Source: JABDIP01 sp965212545 (GTDB taxonomy: Bacteria; Pseudomonadota; Alphaproteobacteria; DSM-16000; Inquilinaceae). From it: a DNA stretch of 64,000 nucleotides. The position numbers and the translations under genes were made by a program. The stretch covers positions 186,001-250,000 of the forward strand of contig CBDBVB010000030.1 of NCBI GenBank assembly GCA_965212545.1. The letters are read 5' to 3'. Within the stretch, counting starts at the first letter, position 1; each line of letters begins with the position of its first letter. Positions 18,870-28,258 of this stretch are shown one piece after another. Under the pieces are notes generated by a model. It searched no databases, was not told the DNA's origin, and worked only from the letters and a program-made list of their open reading frames with translations.

Positions 18870-20723
18870 CTAGGAGAGCGACACCCCGAAATAGCCCGGC
18901 GCGATCAGGCAGAAGGTCAGCCACATCAGCAGCGTCAGCGGCACGCCGGCCTTCAGGAAGTCGGCGAACCGATAGTGGCCGGGTCCCATGACCAGCAGAT
19001 TGGTCTGATAGCCGATCGGACTGGCGAACGAGCAATTGGCCGCCAGCAGCACGGTTATGGCCATCACCATCGGCGACACTCCAAGACTGGCGGCAAGGCT
19101 GACCGCGATCGGCGTGAACAGGATCGCGCAGGCATTGTTGCTGAGGACGTTGGTGGCCGCGGCCACGACCAGGAACAGTACCGCCATGTTGATCATCGGT
19201 TCCGGACCGGCGATCGCCTCCAATACGTTCATGGCGATGAATTCCGCGCCGCCGGTGGCTTGCAGGGCATGGCCGAGCGCCAGGGTCGAGCCGACAAGCA
19301 CGAGAATGGTGCGATCCAGCGCGCGGAAGGCCTGCCTGAGGTTGAGGCAGCCGGTGACAATGGTGGCGAGCGCTCCGACCAGCGCCGCCACGGCGATCGG
19401 TACCAGCCCGGTCGCCGCCACCAGCACCGTTGCCCCGAAGATGACCGCTGCGTGGGGCGCGCGTTCCAAGCGGGGCAGGTCGCGGATCGCCCAGGCCATC
19501 AGGACCAGGTCCGGATTGTCGCTGAGGGCGTCGACATTGGCCTGATCGCCGACGATCAGCAGCACGTCGCCGGCCTCCAGCCTGATCTCGCTCAGACGCC
19601 GCCGGGCCATGCGGCCGCGGCGCTGGATGCCCAGGACTGGAACGCCGAAGCGTCGGCGGAAACCGACCATGTCAACGGTCTGGTCAATCATCCGGCTGGC
19701 CGGCGCGATCATAACTTCCGCCAGGACTCGCTCGCCTTCCGGACCATCCGCTTCATCGTCGATGGGCTCCGTCGGCCCGCCGCTGGCCAGCAGGTACCCG
19801 ATGTTGCGGGCAAGCGCCTCGGTCAATGCCTGGCGCGTCGCGGCTACGAACAGCACGTCGCCAGCCCGCAAGGTGATCTCCTCGAACGGCGGCAGGATGG
19901 CGTGATCGCCGCGTTGGATCAGCCGCACCGTGATGTCCGGCAGCGGGCGGAACTGCCCGGCCACCGATTGCTGGCCGACCAGCGGGCTGTCGGCCAGGAC
20001 ATCGATCTCCGCAATGAACTGTCGGCCGCCCTGGAGCAGGGTGCGCGCCATGTCTCCCCGTTCCGGCAACAACTTCGGCAGCGCGAAGACCACGTACAGA
20101 GCTCCGACCGCCGCCATACAGACACCGATCGCCAGGAAATCGAACATGGCCAGCGGCGCCTCGCCCAGATCGGTAAGGGCGCTGGAGACCAGCAGATTGG
20201 TGCTCGATCCTATCAGCGTTGTCATGCCGCCCAGGATGGCGGCGAAGCTCAGCGGCATCATCAGCCGGCTCGGCGACGTATTCCGGCGAACCGCCAGCGC
20301 CTGCATGATCGGAATGAACATGACGACGACCGGGGTGTTGTTCAGGAAGGCGCTGGTCAGCATCACGCCGACGAAGCCGCTGACGACCGCCAGATGGTGA
20401 TGGTTTTTCGACAGGCGCACGAACATCCTGGTCAGTCCGGACAGGGCGCCGGTCTGGACCATGGCCTGCCCCATCACCAGCAGCGCCAGCACCGCGAACA
20501 GCGACGGGTTGGCGAACCCCCGAAGCAATTCCGCCGCACCGAGCTGATTTACGCCCGACTCGTCGATCAGCGGGAATACCTGGAACCAGAGCAACAGCAC
20601 CGCCAGGGTCGACAGCGATGTCACCTCCAGCGAGACCCGTTCAAGGGCGAATGACAGCATCGCCACCGCCAGCACGGCGATGACCCCCCACATATGCCAG
20701 TCCGGATCGAGGACGATGGTCAC
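18870..20723 (-). CDS. SLC13/DASS-type permease with two RCK_C (TrkA-C) domains
   Basis: The 617-residue protein has the layout TM half - two cytoplasmic RCK_C domains - TM half. The first half shows NPSLFAVLALLVMGQAM and LTSAFLNNTPVVVMFIP; the second ends with SNNACAILFTPIAVSLA and NCSFASPIGYQTNLLVMGPG, both typical of the anion transporter fold with its two SNT/NNTP hairpins. Between them residues about 240-310 (ITVRLIQRGDHAILPP) and 335-420 (RLEAGDVLLIVGDQ) are the ligand-sensing RCK_C copies. The substrate is probably an anion such as sulfate or a dicarboxylate and uptake is probably sodium-driven; neither is shown. It converges on mmsA. Confidence 0.9.
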   Translation of the reverse strand: MTIVLDPDWHMWGVIAVLAVAMLSFALERVSLEVTSLSTLAVLLLWFQVFPLIDESGVNQLGAAELLRGFANPSLFAVLALLVMGQAMVQTGALSGLTRMFVRLSKNHHHLAVVSGFVGVMLTSAFLNNTPVVVMFIPIMQALAVRRNTSPSRLMMPLSFAAILGGMTTLIGSSTNLLVSSALTDLGEAPLAMFDFLAIGVCMAAVGALYVVFALPKLLPERGDMARTLLQGGRQFIAEIDVLADSPLVGQQSVAGQFRPLPDITVRLIQRGDHAILPPFEEITLRAGDVLFVAATRQALTEALARNIGYLLASGGPTEPIDDEADGPEGERVLAEVMIAPASRMIDQTVDMVGFRRRFGVPVLGIQRRGRMARRRLSEIRLEAGDVLLIVGDQANVDALSDNPDLVLMAWAIRDLPRLERAPHAAVIFGATVLVAATGLVPIAVAALVGALATIVTGCLNLRQAFRALDRTILVLVGSTLALGHALQATGGAEFIAMNVLEAIAGPEPMINMAVLFLVVAAATNVLSNNACAILFTPIAVSLAASLGVSPMVMAITVLLAANCSFASPIGYQTNLLVMGPGHYRFADFLKAGVPLTLLMWLTFCLIAPGYFGVSLS

Positions 20724-20799
20724 CGCGGGTCCGATCCCTCAAGTATCGTGGCTGCCGTCGAGAGTAGCACCGATTGCAGACATTCGGTGCCGGGCGCGA

Positions 20800-23037
20800 T
20801 CAATCGAACAAATCGCCACCCTGGACCGCGAGCGGGAGGTCGCCGAGATTGCGCAGGTTGAGCGTCACGAAGACTGAATCGCCGGACGAATTATCGCGAT
20901 CTTGGGTGAAGTCGCGCCGGAATTCGACGCCAAACGTGATGCATTCGTCGCCATAGGCGATCCCGAGAGTAAAGTCGCGCGACTCGTCCAATACCAGATC
21001 GCGGCGAAGCGATCCCGACGCGACCCAGTTTTCGGCGAACCGGGAACTCACACGGCCGCTGATCTCCTCGACGTCCTCATTGGTGCCGGTGCCGGCGATT
21101 TCATCCACGAAAGTGTAATTTGCGCCGATGCGGAACAGATCCGGGCCGGCGATCAGGCTCACCTCCTGGCGCCGCCCGTCGAATGTCTGATGATCGAAGC
21201 GGAAGCGATAGTCGAGGTTGAAAAGCGGAGACGGCGTCACTGTCAGACGGCCGACCCAATCGGATTCCTTGTCCTCCAGACCGGAGCCGGCCGGAAAGTC
21301 GTCGTCCTCTTTAAGTCTGCGACTTTGCCCGGCAAACAGTGTGGTCGAACCGCCGCCGAAACCGAACACACCGAGCCGCAGGCCGTAGGTGAATCTGAGG
21401 CCGCCTTCCACCCGGTCGATCCCCGGAAATCGGCTGTCGCTGAACAGGTTGATTTCGTCGAACTCGACATCGACGCTGTCGTTGTTCGGGATATCGTCCT
21501 CGTTGTCCAGATCAGGCGCCGCGGTGAATGAGGCGATCGGCTCGACGAGTTGCTGGATCGTGCCCTGCTGCCGGATCAACGGATAGCTGCTGGTGATCGT
21601 TGCCCTGGGAAAGAAGCGCGACTCGAAGACGCCGTCCTCGGTGACTGTGGGATCTGCGGCGGTTGGCAGATCGTCGGACCAATAGAGGTCGCCCCGCACA
21701 GCCGACTCGAAATTGGTCAGCAGGCCAAAATCGGATTGAAACTCCCGTTTCCAGCCGGACTCGAGGGAAAACCGGCGCGTATCGACGCCTTCCGTTCCGG
21801 TCTGAAAACCTTCGACGTCCTCGTCGCGAATGATATTCAGCGCGCCGGCATTGGCGAACCACTGGCCGCCGAACAGGCTGGCAGGCTCGCTGACGTGGTC
21901 GAAACTGAGGATTGGCGCCAGGAATGGCTGATCGATGGTATCCCGCCTGAGATCCTTGAAGCGAAACACCTCCGCGGCGGCGTAGCTCAGACCATAGAAG
22001 CCTTCCGCATAGGCTCGCGAGGTTAGGACGTCCGCATCGGAGATTTCGAACTGGTCCAGATAGGTATCGTCAGACGTCTGCCGTATATTTGCTCCGACCC
22101 GCCAGTTCTCGTCGATATGGAATTCGGCATCGGTGAAAAGATGGCCGCGCCACTGGTCTTCCTTGACTGTTTCGAACGGGCCGTTTGCTTCGGTGCGGTC
22201 GCTTTCATTGACGCTGCCGTCCAACTTGATCTGACCATATTCGAACCTGTGGCGGTATTCCGCGCCCATGATGAAACCTGCATCGCGGGTGCCGCCGAGT
22301 TCAAACGTGGCATCCTTATTGGGCGCAATGTCCCAATAGTAGAAGGCGCGCAAAAATGGGCCGAGATCGCTGGTGGTGCCAAACTCCGGGGCGAGTATGC
22401 CGCTGCGTCGTTCGACCGTTGGGTCCGGGTGCCTGAAATACGGCGTATAGAGAACCGGCACTCCGAAGAAATCCAGGAATGCGTCTTCATAGATGACGTC
22501 ATTGGCTTCGGAATCATGGGTCACCCGCGCGGCGCGCAGCTGCCATAACGGTGCCGCGTCAGGATCTTCTTCGCAAAGGGCGCAAGGGGAATAAACTGCC
22601 CTGCCCACCTCGGTGATCGGGCCGCGCCTGACGCCACGATCCGCGGCAAGCCGAGAATTGTCGTCGAACAGCAGGCCGATGCCTTCCACGAAGCCTTCTG
22701 CCAACTCGCTGTCGAGTTCGGCATATTCGGCGAAAACGATCTCGCCGCTCGGTTCGACGACCACGACATTGCCACTGGCGGTAACCACGCCGCTGCGCGG
22801 GTTGTAGGTGACGGTGTCTGCGGTCAGCAGGCGGCCGGCCTGCGCAACTTCAACATTGCCACGGGCGATGACGAGGTTGAGGACATCGTCCACCACCAAC
22901 TCGTCGGCCGAGACGACGAAGGGTTCCTGCTCCTCGGTTTCCTGGCCAGCGGCCGGGCCCGAGGCCAAGCTGCAAATCGCCAGCCCAACGAGCAGCCACT
23001 GCCATCGCCCCATTTGCGCACTCTTCGCCGCCGCCAT
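20800..23037 (-). CDS. lptD: LPS-assembly outer-membrane protein LptD
   Basis: LptD, with lipoprotein LptE, inserts lipopolysaccharide in the outer leaflet. The protein has a signal peptide (WQWLLVGLAICSLASG), an N-terminal OstA/LptA-like jellyroll (LVIARGNVEVAQAGRLLTAD, TASGNVVVVEPSGEIVFAEY) and a large beta-barrel region with alternating aromatic strands. The family block YSPCALCEEDPD is followed by PVLYTPYFRHPDPTVERRSG. It ends in a short strand after FVTLNLRNLGDLPL. The start is not certain: ATG at 23037 (745 residues) and ATG at 23013 both precede the signal peptide. The usual neighbours (surA, pdxA, lptFG) are absent. Confidence 0.92.
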   Translation of the reverse strand: MAAAKSAQMGRWQWLLVGLAICSLASGPAAGQETEEQEPFVVSADELVVDDVLNLVIARGNVEVAQAGRLLTADTVTYNPRSGVVTASGNVVVVEPSGEIVFAEYAELDSELAEGFVEGIGLLFDDNSRLAADRGVRRGPITEVGRAVYSPCALCEEDPDAAPLWQLRAARVTHDSEANDVIYEDAFLDFFGVPVLYTPYFRHPDPTVERRSGILAPEFGTTSDLGPFLRAFYYWDIAPNKDATFELGGTRDAGFIMGAEYRHRFEYGQIKLDGSVNESDRTEANGPFETVKEDQWRGHLFTDAEFHIDENWRVGANIRQTSDDTYLDQFEISDADVLTSRAYAEGFYGLSYAAAEVFRFKDLRRDTIDQPFLAPILSFDHVSEPASLFGGQWFANAGALNIIRDEDVEGFQTGTEGVDTRRFSLESGWKREFQSDFGLLTNFESAVRGDLYWSDDLPTAADPTVTEDGVFESRFFPRATITSSYPLIRQQGTIQQLVEPIASFTAAPDLDNEDDIPNNDSVDVEFDEINLFSDSRFPGIDRVEGGLRFTYGLRLGVFGFGGGSTTLFAGQSRRLKEDDDFPAGSGLEDKESDWVGRLTVTPSPLFNLDYRFRFDHQTFDGRRQEVSLIAGPDLFRIGANYTFVDEIAGTGTNEDVEEISGRVSSRFAENWVASGSLRRDLVLDESRDFTLGIAYGDECITFGVEFRRDFTQDRDNSSGDSVFVTLNLRNLGDLPLAVQGGDLFD

Positions 23038-23220
23038 TGCCGCCCGACCCGGATTCCGGGCAGGCGGCAAGACTTTCGGAAGGGTGACTCCGAGTCAACC
23101 GCGCTGTTATCGGGAAGGGAATTGCCCAGCTATGCCGGCGATCCTGGCCCGGCGTGGGGCATCTCGACACGGCGGCCGCTTGAGTACGGGCTTGAATCCG
23201 AGTCGCTGCCGGACTCGCCG

Positions 23221-24669
23221 TCAACTGTTGGCGGCGACCCTTCGGACTGGGCGCAGCAGGAATGCCGGCGTGTGGTCGCCAAGGCCGATGACGGAGTCAT
23301 CGCGCTGCTCTTGTTTTCCGCCGCGCTTGCCACCGCGGGAGCCGGACCCGCGTTCGCGTTTCGAACTTCTGCGTCTGGGCTCGTCGGTCGGGCTTTGGCG
23401 GTCTTCCGGAGCGTCGGTGCGCGCTTCGGTCGAGTCGGTGCGCGCATTGGTCGATTCGGATCGCGCTTCAGCCGGTCGGGATTTCTGCGCGCGCCGGCGC
23501 CGGCGGGGTTTCTCGTCCACCGCCTGCTCCGCGGTGGACGGCTCGGCCGACTGACCTTCGATGATCGCCGGCGGAATTGCCTGGCCGGACAGTTTGGTGA
23601 TTGCTGCGACGAATTTCCGGTCTTCCGGTGTCGCCAGGGTGAAAGCCCGGCCTGATCGTCCGGCGCGGCCGGTACGTCCGATTCGATGAACGTAATCGTC
23701 GGCGGTGGTCGGGACATCGAAGTTGAACACATGGCTCAACTCGCTGATATCCAGGCCGCGGGCGGCAACATCGCTGCAGACCAGGATCTGGATGTCGCCG
23801 CCCTTGAACTTGGCCAGCGTCTCGGTTCGCACCGCCTGCACCATGTCGCCATGCAACTGCCCGGCATTGAAGCCGTGCCGCTCCAGAGACCGGAAGACGA
23901 TGCCCACATCGCGCTTTCGGTTGCAGAACACCAGCGCGTTGCGGACCGTCTCCTGCCGCAGCAACTGCCTGAGCGTGGCGCGTTTGTCGGACCTGTCGAC
24001 GGTCGTCAGGAACTGTTCGACGTTGGCTGCGGCGGTCGATGGCGGCGCCACGGCGACCTGCCTGGGGTTGGTCAGGAAGGTCTTCGTGAGGCGCTTGATT
24101 TCCGGTGGCATGGTCGCTGAGAAGAACAGCGTCTGCCGGATGGTCGGGAGCTTGCCGACGATCTTCTCGATATCGGGGATGAACCCCATATCCAACATGC
24201 GGTCCGCCTCGTCGATCACCAGGATCTTCACGTCGGCCAGGAGAACCTTGCCGCGTTCGAACAGGTCAAGCATGCGCCCCGGCGTGGCGATCAGCACATC
24301 GACACCCCGATCAAGCTTGCGCACCTGCTCTTCGAACCGCTCGCCGCCAATCAGCAGCGCGTAGGACAGCTTCTCGTATTTTCCGTAGGTTTCGAAATTC
24401 TGGGCGACCTGTGCCGCCAATTCGCGGGTCGGCTCCAGGATCAGCGATCTCGGCATCCGCGCCCGGGCGCGCCCGGTCGACAGGATCTCCAGCATGGGAA
24501 GCGTAAAACTCGCCGTCTTGCCGGTGCCGGTCTGTGCGATTCCCAGCACATCCCGCCCCTGCAAAACATAAGGTATCGCTTGGTCTTGGATCGGCGTCGG
24601 CGCCGAGTAGCCTGCGTCCTCTACGGCACGCAGGATTTCGGGCTTCAGCCCGAGGTCAGAAAAACTCAT
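23221..24669 (-). CDS. DEAD-box ATP-dependent RNA helicase (RhlE-like)
   Basis: The 482-residue protein has the full motif set: Q motif (YSAPTPIQDQAIP), motif I AQTGTGKT (residues 45-52), PTRELAAQ, TPGRMLD, the DEAD box VIDEADRMLDMGF, SAT in FFSATMP, and HRIGRTGRAGRSG. After about residue 375 there is a basic, Arg/Ser/Asp-rich low-complexity tail (PRRRRRAQKSRP, KRGGKQEQRD), typical of RNA-binding tails on RhlE/CsdA-type proteins. It acts in ribosome assembly or RNA turnover, probably most needed in the cold. It is a single gene. Confidence 0.94.
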   Translation of the reverse strand: MSFSDLGLKPEILRAVEDAGYSAPTPIQDQAIPYVLQGRDVLGIAQTGTGKTASFTLPMLEILSTGRARARMPRSLILEPTRELAAQVAQNFETYGKYEKLSYALLIGGERFEEQVRKLDRGVDVLIATPGRMLDLFERGKVLLADVKILVIDEADRMLDMGFIPDIEKIVGKLPTIRQTLFFSATMPPEIKRLTKTFLTNPRQVAVAPPSTAAANVEQFLTTVDRSDKRATLRQLLRQETVRNALVFCNRKRDVGIVFRSLERHGFNAGQLHGDMVQAVRTETLAKFKGGDIQILVCSDVAARGLDISELSHVFNFDVPTTADDYVHRIGRTGRAGRSGRAFTLATPEDRKFVAAITKLSGQAIPPAIIEGQSAEPSTAEQAVDEKPRRRRRAQKSRPAEARSESTNARTDSTEARTDAPEDRQSPTDEPRRRSSKRERGSGSRGGKRGGKQEQRDDSVIGLGDHTPAFLLRPVRRVAANS

Positions 24670-24879
24670 TCGGTAGGTATCTTTTCGCCAGTATACTTGT
24701 GGTAGGGCATATCAAGGCCCTTAATTGGGGCCGGAGCATAGAAAGTCAAACCCGGATGTCAATATTTGGTTAGCCGAATTCAAATCGTTGCAGAAACATG
24801 AACCTCATCGAATACGCCAAATGACCGCCTTGTGGGAGCAAAAAATGGTGTTGTGGTGCCGGCTTCCCGCGAGGCAAAA

Positions 24880-25422
24880 ATGCTGATGAGCGCCGACAAT
24901 TCGGTTCTGGTCATAATCGATGTGCAGGAAAGACTTGCGCCGGCGATGGACGGGTTGCCGGGATTCTTGCGCAATACCGAAATTCTGATGCGCGCCGCGG
25001 CACGGCTCGACGTGCCGATGATCGTCACCGAGCAATATCCCAAGGGGCTGGGCCGTACGGTCGAAACCCTTGCCGCGCTGGCGCCGCCTGGGGCGGTGGT
25101 CGAGAAGATCACATTCTCCGCCACCGACAGTGACGCGTTCGATCGCCTCCTGTCGGAATCAGGACGGGATGAACCAGTGATTTGCGGAATCGAGGCGCAT
25201 GTCTGCGTCCTGCAAACCGCGCTGCAGCTTCAGGGAAGGGGCCTCAAGACGCGGTTGGTGCGCGATGCGGCGACATCCCGCAGGCCGGAGAGCGCGGCCG
25301 CAGCCTATGACCGTGCTGCCGCAAACGGTGTAGAACTGGTCACCACCGAGATGGTCGTTTTCGAATGGTTGCGGCGTGCTGGCACCCCCGTGTTCCGAGA
25401 CTTTAGCGCGCTCATAAGATAA
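24880..25422 (+). CDS. Isochorismatase-family cysteine hydrolase
   Basis: The 180-residue protein carries the family triad: Asp14 in VLVIIDVQERL, a Lys in VVEKITFSAT, and a Cys in CGIEAHVCVLQTAL. The cis-peptide region precedes the Cys. The length fits single-domain members such as YcaC-type hydrolases, which act on small amides or are of unknown substrate. GAGG lies upstream of the ATG at 24880; a second ATG two codons later is equally possible. It diverges from the helicase gene. Confidence 0.9.
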   Translation: MLMSADNSVLVIIDVQERLAPAMDGLPGFLRNTEILMRAAARLDVPMIVTEQYPKGLGRTVETLAALAPPGAVVEKITFSATDSDAFDRLLSESGRDEPVICGIEAHVCVLQTALQLQGRGLKTRLVRDAATSRRPESAAAAYDRAAANGVELVTTEMVVFEWLRRAGTPVFRDFSALIR

Positions 25423-25464
25423 CCCGGCAGCGGCGTCGTCCGACCGTCGGTCGCACGGGTCGGG

Positions 25465-26058
25465 TCAATGACACAGGAGCAAGTAGCCGCGGCAGTCGTC
25501 GTCGAAATCATTGTCCCAGAGCGGGAACAATTCCCGCGTGATGCCCGTCATGACGCGCTGGAACGCCTCTGAGTCGGGCCCCGAAGTGGCGGTCAGGCTG
25601 GCGCGGACGCCGGTCAGGACACGTTGCCCGCTCTCGCGGCCGCCCTGGCAGAACACAGCCTTGATGCGGATCTTTTCTTCCGTCGGGCCGGACTCGACAT
25701 TGCCCTCGCAGATACCGCGATAGGTCGCGGGCTCGACCGGATTGAAGACGATCACAACCTTGTAGTTGGGACGTGCGGACTCGCCCGGCGTCGTCGTGAA
25801 ATTGGTCGGCTGCCCCAGGTTCCGGCCCTGCATCGACGCGGTAACGAAGTGCGGAAAGTCCTGGCCGGGAATGTCGCGATCGAAATAGGGATTGCCGATC
25901 GTCTCGACCTCCAGATCGCGTCCGCCGGCGGCATAGTTGAACAGATTTGCGCGATAGGTCGGCTCGACGATGACGCGGCGGTAATTGTAGTCACAGGCGG
26001 CAGTCAGCCCGACAGCGAACATCATGGCCACGATCTGAAGGATGCGCCTTTGGGTCAT
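25465..26058 (-). CDS. Conserved lipoprotein of unknown function
   Basis: From ATG at 26058 the protein has 197 residues and a lipoprotein signal (MTQRRILQIVAMMFAVGLTAAC). The mature part contains YRANLFNYAAGGRDLEVE, then a segment with IGNPY, and four further Cys, which may pair (GICEG, VFCQGG, DDCRG, LLCH). I do not recognise a Pfam-type domain. It probably sits in the outer membrane or inner membrane facing the periplasm. It converges on the isochorismatase-like gene (42-base gap) and is divergent from the gene at 26401. Confidence 0.75.
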   Translation of the reverse strand: MTQRRILQIVAMMFAVGLTAACDYNYRRVIVEPTYRANLFNYAAGGRDLEVETIGNPYFDRDIPGQDFPHFVTASMQGRNLGQPTNFTTTPGESARPNYKVVIVFNPVEPATYRGICEGNVESGPTEEKIRIKAVFCQGGRESGQRVLTGVRASLTATSGPDSEAFQRVMTGITRELFPLWDNDFDDDCRGYLLLCH

Positions 26059-26287
26059 CGTCCTGTCCCTTGGATTGGCATGCCCCGTCAATACTTGGCC
26101 GCCACTTCCGCACATGCAAGCGTGCCGCAACGACGGTATCGGGTCGGGGAAACCGGTCATGTGACGGGCGTCACAGCCCGGCGCGTGGGCGCCTGTCGGC
26201 GGTGCGGCCGATCACCGGCATTCCGCGTGCGGATTGCGCTCGACGTCCGGCCGGCCCGCATTCCGGCGTCAGCGCGATTCAACGTTT

Positions 26288-26309
26288 AATTAGCAAAGTT
26301 CCGCTAATT
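26288..26309. promoter_or_regulatory. Inverted repeat AATTAGC-N8-GCTAATT in a 342-base divergent gap
   Basis: Two perfect 7-base arms (26288-26294 and 26303-26309) are placed 92 bases before the start of the PDC-like gene at 26401. The arms are AT-rich within GC-rich surroundings, as expected for a regulator binding site. The rest of the gap 26059-26400 shows no gene. Confidence 0.45.
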
Positions 26310-26400
26310 CGCATTTCACGGCCGACCCGCCATAGCCTACGGCGTTCCGGCGACCGGACCGGAAATGGAGCCATCGCCGGTCATGATGGAGGACAAGGTC

Positions 26401-26991
26401 ATGAGAAGCCTGCGCATCGGTACAATGGGTATTGTCATGGTTGCGGGACTTGCAGCCGGCGGCTCCGTCTTCGCCGCTGGGCCTCATGAGGCGCCGATAC
26501 GGGAATTCGCCAATGGTCCCGTCAAGGAATGGGTTCGCTCGCCACTGGTGATCGAAGCCATCAGGGAGCAGAACGCGCGGCATTCGACACTGACCCAGAG
26601 TGATATCGACGCCATGGACCGGCAGTGGCGCGCCGAAACATCGGCAACTGATCGCCCCATGATAGACCGGGCACTCGCAAACGCCGTTTCGCGATTCCTG
26701 GTCGATGCCAAGGATCAGGAACGCGGTATCGTCACCGAAGTCTTCATCATGGACAATCGCGGCCTGAATGTCGGCCAAAGCGACGCGACATCGGATTATT
26801 GGCAGGGCGACGAGGCCAAATGGCAGAGGACTTTCCTGCAAGGCCCGGGCGCCATGATGATCGACGATGTCGAACTGGACGAGTCCACGCAGACGTTTCA
26901 GTCGCAGTTGAGCATGTCGATTACGGATCCGGCGACAGGCGAGGTGATCGGCGCAATCACAGTCGGAATCGACGTCGAGTCGATCATCTAG
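26401..26991 (+). CDS. Secreted single-domain PDC/Cache-like sensor protein
   Basis: GGAGGACAAGGTC precedes the ATG at 26401; upstream in-frame ATGs have no better site. The 196-residue product has a signal peptide (cleavage near VFA) and then one alpha/beta domain ending FIMDNRGLNVGQSDATSDYW, SMSITDPATGEVIGAITVGI and VDVE-like beta strand. This is the order of a Cache/PDC ligand-binding domain: a helix with about 100 residues, then the antiparallel sheet with DNRGLNVG. There is no transmembrane exit or output domain, so it may bind a ligand for a partner protein. The next gene is also an orphan sensor-like protein. Confidence 0.75.
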   Translation: MRSLRIGTMGIVMVAGLAAGGSVFAAGPHEAPIREFANGPVKEWVRSPLVIEAIREQNARHSTLTQSDIDAMDRQWRAETSATDRPMIDRALANAVSRFLVDAKDQERGIVTEVFIMDNRGLNVGQSDATSDYWQGDEAKWQRTFLQGPGAMMIDDVELDESTQTFQSQLSMSITDPATGEVIGAITVGIDVESII

Positions 26992-27160
26992 GCGGTGCTG
27001 CGGGGGCGGACGTCGATGGACGGAGTCTGGCCTGGCGTCGCGGCATTTCCGCCATCAGCGCTCAATCCGACCGCAGCCTGATCCGTCTAAGTCAAGGCAA
27101 CCTCCGGAAGATTTCGAGCAAGTCTGAACGGCGTCTCATCGAATAGGTCGTCCAAGTTTC

Positions 27161-27189
27161 CTGACATTTTTCGATTAACAGTTCTTATA
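27161..27189 (+). promoter_or_regulatory. Possible sigma-70 promoter in the 26992-27345 gap
   Basis: CTGACA (27161) and CTTATA (27184) are spaced 17 bases apart upstream of the PilJ-like gene at 27346. The -10 match is only moderate, and the stretch 26992-27345 shows nothing else recognisable. Confidence 0.25.
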
Positions 27190-27345
27190 CCCGCGGCTGT
27201 CTTTATTGATGCTCTTCTTATCTGAGAATGATGGTCATTGGTCATTCTGGAATCCTGTCCATCAAGGGGGTGGTCCGGCCGTTGGTTCCACATTCAGCGG
27301 GGATCGTCCGGGCAAACCCCAAAGCTGAAGGCAAAGATCGAGCCA

Positions 27346-28224
27346 ATGTGTATCAACGCCGCAAGAATACAGATCGGCCTTACCAGCCTACTCGCCGCCA
27401 TTTTCCTGACCCTGACCGCAATGCCGGCGGAGGCGAGGTCGGATGCGCACCGCTCATTCACCCTGGCGGGTCGTCAATGGCTGCTGATTGAGAGAATGAC
27501 CAACAGCGCGCTATTGGCCGCTCTTGGGATCGATGCGTCTCCCAGCCTGAATTCGGTCCATTGGTCGCGAAACCGCTTCGACCGGACTCAGATCGAGCTT
27601 CGCGAGGGTGACTCGCATCTCCGGCTTGACCCCACCACGAGGCCGGAAATCCTCGAGACCCTGGATCGCGTCGACATTCGCTGGAGGCGCTACGACTCGA
27701 TCTTTCGCGAGATCACTGCGTCCACCAACATTTCGGAACCCCAGATACACGCGCTCATCCAAAGCCATACGACGACGACCGAAGCTCTGCTGCAAATGGT
27801 CGATGCCTACGAGCATTTCGTCCATGGCGGCAGCAGTCACACGATCCTCTCATCCACGATCGACGGGGCAGGGCAACTCCGCGCGCATACCCAGCTCGTG
27901 CTTCGGGGCCTGCTGACGATCGCCTACAACCAGTCGTCGGTGCGGGAGCGTCAGCGTCTGAATCAGGCATCGATCGAATTCGACCGGACCCTCAACGGAT
28001 TGATCCACGGCGATCCGGAACTTCGCCTGCTGCCGGCCCCCACCCAGGAGATCAGGGACGAGTTGGGGAAGGTCGAGGAGATGTGGGCCGAGGCCTATCC
28101 GATCCTGGAATCCGCGGCCTCCGGCAATGCGGTCACGAAGGACGAAATCGCGACCGTGGCGCAATATGCAAGCGACATGGCGGTGCCCTTGACGATGACG
28201 CTGCTGATGTATCTGAGCCTGTAA
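27346..28224 (+). CDS. Secreted protein with PilJ-type sensor modules
   Basis: The 292-residue protein from ATG at 27346 has a signal peptide (LLAAIFLTLTAMPAEA, cleavage after AEA). Two helical modules of the type IV pilus transducer N-terminal kind are visible: one with LAGRQWLLIERMTNSALLAA (about residues 40-60) and one with AGQLRAHTQLVLRGLLTIAY (about residues 175-200). Each normally sits outside the membrane in PilJ-like chemoreceptors or NarX-like kinases. Here there is no second membrane segment or signalling domain. The start is chosen because the signal peptide follows it; the longer frame has no homology. It converges on parE (34-base gap). Confidence 0.75.
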   Translation: MCINAARIQIGLTSLLAAIFLTLTAMPAEARSDAHRSFTLAGRQWLLIERMTNSALLAALGIDASPSLNSVHWSRNRFDRTQIELREGDSHLRLDPTTRPEILETLDRVDIRWRRYDSIFREITASTNISEPQIHALIQSHTTTTEALLQMVDAYEHFVHGGSSHTILSSTIDGAGQLRAHTQLVLRGLLTIAYNQSSVRERQRLNQASIEFDRTLNGLIHGDPELRLLPAPTQEIRDELGKVEEMWAEAYPILESAASGNAVTKDEIATVAQYASDMAVPLTMTLLMYLSL

Positions 28225-28258
28225 CGCCAGGAGCGGCGAAACACCGGCCGATCGTCAC

